Under the pieces are notes generated by a model. That model did not search any database and was not told where the DNA came from. It was given only the letters and a program-made list of their open reading frames with translations. A stretch of DNA of 9,372 bases from an uncultured Porphyromonadaceae bacterium (GTDB lineage Bacteria > Bacteroidota > Bacteroidia > Bacteroidales > Muribaculaceae), in assembly GCA_900544305.1 (NCBI GenBank), contig UQUV01000064.1, positions 1 through 9,372 on the forward strand. The letters run 5' to 3'. The translations under genes were made by a program, and so were the position numbers. Below, in pieces: positions 5,942 to 9,372 of the stretch (the first letter of the stretch is position 1; each line of letters begins with the position of its first letter).

Positions 5942-7129
5942 ATGAAAACAAATGTTGCTGTCTTCTTCGGAGGACGTTCAGTGGAACATGAAATCTCAGT
6001 TATTTCAGCTTCACAAGCCATGCATGCAATGAATAGGGACAAATACAACGTAATCCCTGTCTACATATCAAAACAAGGAAAATGGTACACCGGCGACGCG
6101 CTGTTCGACGTAGCCAACTACCGTGACATGAACGCGCTTATCGCAAAATGCGACGAAGTGTTCATGCGTCCGGAATTCGGCGATTACAACCTCTATCGCG
6201 CCAAAACAAAACTTTTCGGTTCGAACATCTACACGACGCTTGACGTTGTGATTCCGGTGCTTCACGGAACCAACGGCGAAGACGGTATTTTTGAAGGTGT
6301 ACTCGAAACCATCGGTATCCCCTACGCCGGCTGTAATACTGTTTCTTCAGCCAACGGTATGGACAAAATCACGATGAAAATGATTTTGAAGGACTGTGGT
6401 ATTCCTGTTGTCGATTATGTATGGTTCACCGACAAACAATGGTACAAGCAAAAAGACCAGCTGATTGCCCAAGTGGAAGAAAAAATCGGCTATCCGGTCA
6501 TCGTGAAGCCGGCCAACCTCGGTTCAAGCGTAGGCATCAGCCGCGCATCCAGCCGCGAGGAATTGGTAGAAAGCGTTGAAAACGCCGAAAAATATTCAAC
6601 TCGTATCATCGTTGAGGACATGGTGGAAAATCTGAAGGAAATCAACTGCTCCGTTTTGGGAGACTGCGACGACTATCAGACTTCCATTTTGGAAGAACCT
6701 ATCAAAACCGGCGACTTCCTTTCATACGAAGACAAATACATGGGCGGCTCAAAGAGTGCTAAAGGCATGCAGGCTTCACAAAAACGCATTCCGGCCGAAT
6801 TGCCGAAGGAAATGACCGAACGCATCCAATTCCTTGCCGGCGAAACTTTCCGCGTACTTTCCTGCCACGGTGTCAGCCGTGTTGACGTGATTGTAGACGG
6901 CAACACCAACGAAATATTCGTCAACGAAATCAACACTATTCCGGGTTCACTTTCCTTCTATCTCTGGGAAGCAACAGGTATCAGTTTCGACAAACTGATG
7001 GATAACCTCGTTCAACTGGCACTCAAACGCAAACGTGAATCAGGATTGAAAACAACCAACTTTGACCACAACATCTTCAACCTTTCGGGAGGCGTGAAAG
7101 GCGGTTTGAAAGGCGGAGTAAAGAAATAA
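5942..7129 (+). CDS. D-alanine--D-alanine ligase family protein, atypical (395 aa)
   Basis: This ATP-grasp ligase is predicted to join two D-amino acids, classically D-Ala-D-Ala for peptidoglycan. Residues matching E. coli DdlB are visible: GGRSVEHEIS with Glu15, HGTNGEDG with His108, MDK with Lys142, VIVKP with Lys189, GSSVG with Ser195, SRVD with Arg313/Asp315, and NEINTIPG with Glu329/Asn331. Tyr266 in YEDKY matches DdlB Tyr216; a Phe there marks D-Ala-D-lactate ligases, so depsipeptide synthesis is not predicted. Several features are unusual. The omega loop between KY and PA is 17 residues against 9 in DdlB and rich in Gly, Ser and Lys. Leu260 replaces Tyr210. Tyr340 replaces Ser281, which contacts the second D-Ala. 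Glu118 replaces a usual Gln. The C terminus carries a Gly/Lys tail, GGVKGGLKGGVKK. It is the last gene of the operon, before a terminator. It is likely a paralogue of housekeeping ddl; the true second substrate may differ. I therefore give no symbol. Confidence 0.92.
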   Translation: MKTNVAVFFGGRSVEHEISVISASQAMHAMNRDKYNVIPVYISKQGKWYTGDALFDVANYRDMNALIAKCDEVFMRPEFGDYNLYRAKTKLFGSNIYTTLDVVIPVLHGTNGEDGIFEGVLETIGIPYAGCNTVSSANGMDKITMKMILKDCGIPVVDYVWFTDKQWYKQKDQLIAQVEEKIGYPVIVKPANLGSSVGISRASSREELVESVENAEKYSTRIIVEDMVENLKEINCSVLGDCDDYQTSILEEPIKTGDFLSYEDKYMGGSKSAKGMQASQKRIPAELPKEMTERIQFLAGETFRVLSCHGVSRVDVIVDGNTNEIFVNEINTIPGSLSFYLWEATGISFDKLMDNLVQLALKRKRESGLKTTNFDHNIFNLSGGVKGGLKGGVKK

Positions 7130-7151
7130 GGACAATCTCCCCCTCATATAC

Positions 7152-7186
7152 AGCAGGCATGCAGTCAAAAGCGTGCCTGCTTTTTT
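7152..7186 (+). terminator. Intrinsic terminator ending the three-gene operon
   Basis: An 11-bp stem (AGCAGGCATGC at 7152-7162 with GCGTGCCTGCT at 7171-7181, one T-G wobble) encloses an 8-nt loop and is followed by a T run to 7186. It starts 22 bp after the ddl-like stop codon and separates the operon from the amidase gene at 7246. I see no good consensus promoter between the two, so the amidase may use a weak promoter or read-through. Confidence 0.9.
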
Positions 7187-7245
7187 GTTGCCGTAAACAA
7201 ATCCGCCAATAGTTTGTTTTATAGAAAAACACAACATTACAGATT

Positions 7246-8328
7246 ATGAAAAAAAGACTGACATTCGGTTTCATTGCCGCTATATCTTTTCTCAGTTTAC
7301 CACAACCATCGGAAGCCTGTACAGGCATCACACTTACCGCTCAGGACAGCACAACTATCGTAGCACGCACCATTGAATGGGGCGGCAGCGACCTGAACAG
7401 CCAATATGTCGTCGTTCCGCGAGGCTATACGACTCAATCCTATACACCGGAAGGTGTCAACGGAATGAAATTTACATCACGATACGGCTACGTTGGACTG
7501 GCGGTAGAACAAAAAGATTTTGTGGCCGAAGGGCTGAACGAAATGGGACTTTCCGCCGGACTGTTCTATTTTCCTCGCTATGGAAAATACGTAGACTACA
7601 ATCCCAACAACAAGTCAAAAACAATAGCCGACCTTCAACTGGTTGCCTGGTTGCTGGGCGAATGCGCCACTGTTGACGACGTCATGGATGCCGTAAAGGA
7701 TGTGGACATTGTTCCAATCGATCCGCGGGCATCTACCGTACACTGGCGGTTCACTGATCCGACAGGCCGACAGGTTGTATTGGAAATCGTGGACGGCAAA
7801 CTCCAGTTTTTCGAAAACAAGCTCGGAGTTTTGACCAACTCACCCGGTTTCGAATGGCAAATGACCAATCTGAACAACTACGTAAATCTGTTTCCGGGTT
7901 CTGCCAGCACGCAGGATTTCGGCAATATCCAACTCAATTCTCTTGGTGTCGGCAGCGGAGCGCTGGGCTTGCCCGGCGATGCCACTCCCCCATCACGCTT
8001 TGTCCGTGCTGCTTTCTATCAGACCACAGCCCCGCAGCAACCGACAGCTGAAGATGCCGTGTTGCAGGGCTTCCAAATCATGAATAATTTTGACCTTCCG
8101 CTTGGCATCGAATTTCCGAAAGGACAGGCTACAATCAACATTCCGAGCGCAACACAATGGACCTCGGCAACCGACATGACCAACCGACGGATTTACTACC
8201 GAACGATGCACAACAGCGCCATCCGTTGCATCGACCTCAACAAAATTGACTTTACACGAACAAAATACAAAGCCGCACCGCTCGACAATGTAAAACGCCA
8301 GCCAATAGAAATGGTAAAAATCAAATAA
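7246..8328 (+). CDS. Exported choloylglycine hydrolase family (linear amide C-N) Ntn hydrolase (360 aa)
   Basis: This belongs to the family of bile salt hydrolases and penicillin V acylases, which cleave linear amide bonds using an N-terminal cysteine. Residues 1-24 form a signal peptide (MKKRLTFGFIAAISFLSL), and cleavage after SEA would expose Cys25 as the catalytic N-terminal residue (CTGITL). Expected active-site positions follow: Arg41 in VARTIEW at the spacing of BSH Arg18, GLNEMGLSAGL (96-106), LTNSPGFEWQ with Asn198, and SRFVRAAFY with Arg251 at the BSH Arg228 position. Tyr108 falls near BSH residue 82, where penicillin acylases have Tyr and many bile salt hydrolases Asn, but Gram-negative members vary. 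The C-terminal part (NFDLPLGIEF, ATQWTSATDMTNRRIYY, CIDLNKIDF) resembles Bacteroides bile salt hydrolases. It is probably periplasmic. Substrate could be bile salts, penicillin-type amides, N-acyl amino acids or homoserine lactones; sequence alone does not decide. It stands alone between two terminators, just before an AraC gene. Confidence 0.92.
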   Translation: MKKRLTFGFIAAISFLSLPQPSEACTGITLTAQDSTTIVARTIEWGGSDLNSQYVVVPRGYTTQSYTPEGVNGMKFTSRYGYVGLAVEQKDFVAEGLNEMGLSAGLFYFPRYGKYVDYNPNNKSKTIADLQLVAWLLGECATVDDVMDAVKDVDIVPIDPRASTVHWRFTDPTGRQVVLEIVDGKLQFFENKLGVLTNSPGFEWQMTNLNNYVNLFPGSASTQDFGNIQLNSLGVGSGALGLPGDATPPSRFVRAAFYQTTAPQQPTAEDAVLQGFQIMNNFDLPLGIEFPKGQATINIPSATQWTSATDMTNRRIYYRTMHNSAIRCIDLNKIDFTRTKYKAAPLDNVKRQPIEMVKIK

Positions 8329-8334
8329 ATCATC

Positions 8335-8372
8335 AAAAACAGTTTCCCGAAACGGAAGCTGTTTTTCGTTTT
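8335..8372 (+). terminator. Intrinsic terminator after the amidase gene
   Basis: A 13-bp stem with one T-G wobble (AAAAACAGTTTCC at 8335-8347, GGAAGCTGTTTTT at 8354-8366) closes a 6-nt loop containing GAAA and runs into a T-rich tail to 8372. It begins six bases after the amidase stop codon. The tail abuts or overlaps the upstream promoter box of the next gene, so the intergenic region is very compact. Confidence 0.9.
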
Positions 8373-8399
8373 ATAAATAGGCAAACTTTCGTATTTTTG
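8369..8399 (+). promoter_or_regulatory. Bacteroidetes-type promoter for the second AraC gene
   Basis: TATTTTTG at 8392-8399 matches the -7 consensus TAnnTTTG. The -33 position, 19 bp upstream (8369-8372), reads TTTT, a partial match. Initiation near 8405-8407 would leave a leader of about 14 nt before the ATG at 8420, like the short leader predicted for the central operon. Confidence 0.65.
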
Positions 8400-8419
8400 T
8401 ATCCGACAAACAACTTGCT

Positions 8420-9244
8420 ATGGACAAGCATCCGACACAGGCAGAAGCGACAATGTTTATTGAATACAACAATACCGCAGACCCGCAATCCATCGAACAG
8501 GCCTATTACCAGTTTGACGGTTTCACCCTGTGCCTTTGCCGGAAAGGTTCTGTAAGTTTCAAAATTGACTATAACGAATACAGGCTGAACCAAAACGACA
8601 TCTTCATCATACTGCCAAAACACATTCTTGCAACCACGTCAGTTACACCCGATCTGGAAATCAGAGCACTCTGTATGACAACGGAGTTCATGAGCGAACT
8701 GCCCATTACCCCATCACTGGACACATTAAAAAGAATCGGCTATCAGCCGGGCATTCAGTTATCGGCAGAAGAAATGAACGAGTTGGACATCCTGTATGCA
8801 ATGGCAAAACGATACCGTGAAGAAAACAAGACTGACATTTCAAAATCACTGATATATTCACTGATATTGATAACCTTGAATCATTACAACGCTATTCCGG
8901 CGGTAAACAACGCACCGGTTTCCCGACAGGAAGTCCTGACCCACAACTTTTTTGAAATGCTGTTCCAACAAAAGGGCACAATGAGAAATGTAGGATTTTA
9001 CGCGGAAAAATTGTGTATCACCTCAAAGTATCTTACAACAGCCGTCAAGAAAACCACCGGACAGTCCATGCAGCTATGGATAAACGAAGCGACAATCATT
9101 GAAGCCAAACGTTTTTTACGCAACACACATTTGAGCATACAGGAAATTTCAGAAAGGATGAATTTCCAAACATCATCTTCGTTCGTCCGGTTTTTCCGCC
9201 AGCACACGGGACATACGCCTTTGGAATACAGGAAAAAAGAATAA
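8420..9244 (+). CDS. AraC-family transcriptional regulator (274 aa)
   Basis: This is a second AraC-type regulator. The N-terminal half is beta-rich (FTLCLCRKGSVSFKIDYNEY, 35-54, and LNQNDIFIILP, 56-66) and resembles the sensor domain of the regulator at 216-1124 in layout. The C-terminal double helix-turn-helix covers about 172-273. HTH1 lies near 189-216 (VGFYAEKLCITSKYLTTAVK). HTH2 lies near 239-272 (IQEISERMNFQTSSSFVRFF) and ends in the family signature GHTPLEYR. The ATG at 8420 sits at the right distance behind a -7 box; a Met at residue 12 is an alternative start. A terminator and promoter separate it from the amidase gene 91 bp upstream, so it is transcribed independently. That amidase, or a gene beyond the right edge, is its likeliest target. 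Family certain, target and effector unknown. Confidence 0.93.
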   Translation: MDKHPTQAEATMFIEYNNTADPQSIEQAYYQFDGFTLCLCRKGSVSFKIDYNEYRLNQNDIFIILPKHILATTSVTPDLEIRALCMTTEFMSELPITPSLDTLKRIGYQPGIQLSAEEMNELDILYAMAKRYREENKTDISKSLIYSLILITLNHYNAIPAVNNAPVSRQEVLTHNFFEMLFQQKGTMRNVGFYAEKLCITSKYLTTAVKKTTGQSMQLWINEATIIEAKRFLRNTHLSIQEISERMNFQTSSSFVRFFRQHTGHTPLEYRKKE

Positions 9245-9247
9245 AAA

Positions 9248-9279
9248 TGGGAATATCCCCCTATCGGAAGACATTCCCA
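9248..9279. other. Hairpin downstream of the second AraC gene, possible terminator
   Basis: TGGGAAT (9248-9254) and ATTCCCA (9273-9279) form a perfect 7-bp inverted repeat just after the regulator stop codon. No T run follows on the plus strand. On the minus strand the hairpin is followed by a T-rich stretch (complement of 9233-9247), so it would suit a gene arriving from the right, or act as a weak bidirectional terminator. The remaining bases to 9372 hold no gene I can support. Confidence 0.35.
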
Positions 9280-9372
9280 CTCACCATAAAAAGGATTTAA
9301 CACACTTTCTTTGCATCTCCTGACTTCGTCAACGCGTACCCCAAAATTCATCCGTAAACAATGGCGCAATGC

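Noticed and set aside
6737..6742. Idea that the Ddl-like enzyme is a D-Ala-D-lactate (vancomycin-resistance type) ligase
   Set aside because: The residue matching DdlB Tyr216 is Tyr266 rather than the Phe typical of D-lactate ligases, and no lactate dehydrogenase or VanX-like gene is present.
9306..9372. Possible promoter (TTTCTTTG at 9306-9313) and start codon at 9361 of a further gene
   Set aside because: The -7 box lacks the key A, no -33 box is evident, and only four codons lie inside the window.

Overview
The window looks like chromosomal DNA from a member of the Bacteroidales (Bacteroides, Prevotella or a relative). The evidence is promoters of the TTTG-N19/20-TAnnTTTG type used by the Bacteroidetes primary sigma factor, A-rich leaders without strong Shine-Dalgarno sequences, moderate GC coding DNA and AT-rich spacers. 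The genus cannot be fixed from the sequence alone. There is no RNA gene, CRISPR array or intact mobile element.

Layout, left to right. (1) 1-215 is AT-rich and apparently non-coding, with two small inverted repeats; the left one could be the edge of an insertion sequence. (2) 216-1124 (minus) encodes an AraC-family regulator, transcribed divergently from 1290-3188 (plus), an exported CocE/NonD-type (peptidase S15-like) hydrolase that ends at a strong hairpin terminator. (3) 3189-3538 is a 350-bp spacer holding that terminator and a tandem pair of 83-bp repeats. The second repeat carries a near-perfect Bacteroidetes promoter. In the first repeat the final G of the -7 box is T. (4) 3539-7129 is a tight three-gene operon: a cytosolic alpha/beta hydrolase, a Mur ligase with a multi-span membrane region in place of the usual N-terminal domain, and an atypical D-Ala-D-Ala ligase. 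It is closed by a terminator at 7152-7186. (5) 7246-8328 encodes an exported choloylglycine-hydrolase-family (bile salt/penicillin amidase) Ntn hydrolase, followed by a terminator. (6) 8420-9244 is a second AraC-family regulator with its own promoter. (7) 9245-9372 has a short hairpin and no gene I can support.

How the genes may work together. The central trio is the most interesting part. A dipeptide-forming ATP-grasp ligase, a MurF-like amide ligase and a hydrolase are encoded together, as if to make, attach and perhaps edit a D-amino-acid dipeptide. The Mur ligase appears membrane-bound and lacks the MurF UDP-binding domain. The Ddl-like enzyme keeps its core catalytic residues, but has a lengthened omega loop and a Tyr where E. 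coli DdlB has Ser281. This suggests a second, membrane-associated pathway beside the housekeeping Ddl/MurF pair, perhaps for peptidoglycan modification. That is inference. The outer genes look like two separate enzyme-plus-AraC modules: the CocE-type hydrolase with the divergent AraC gene, and the amidase with the downstream AraC gene.
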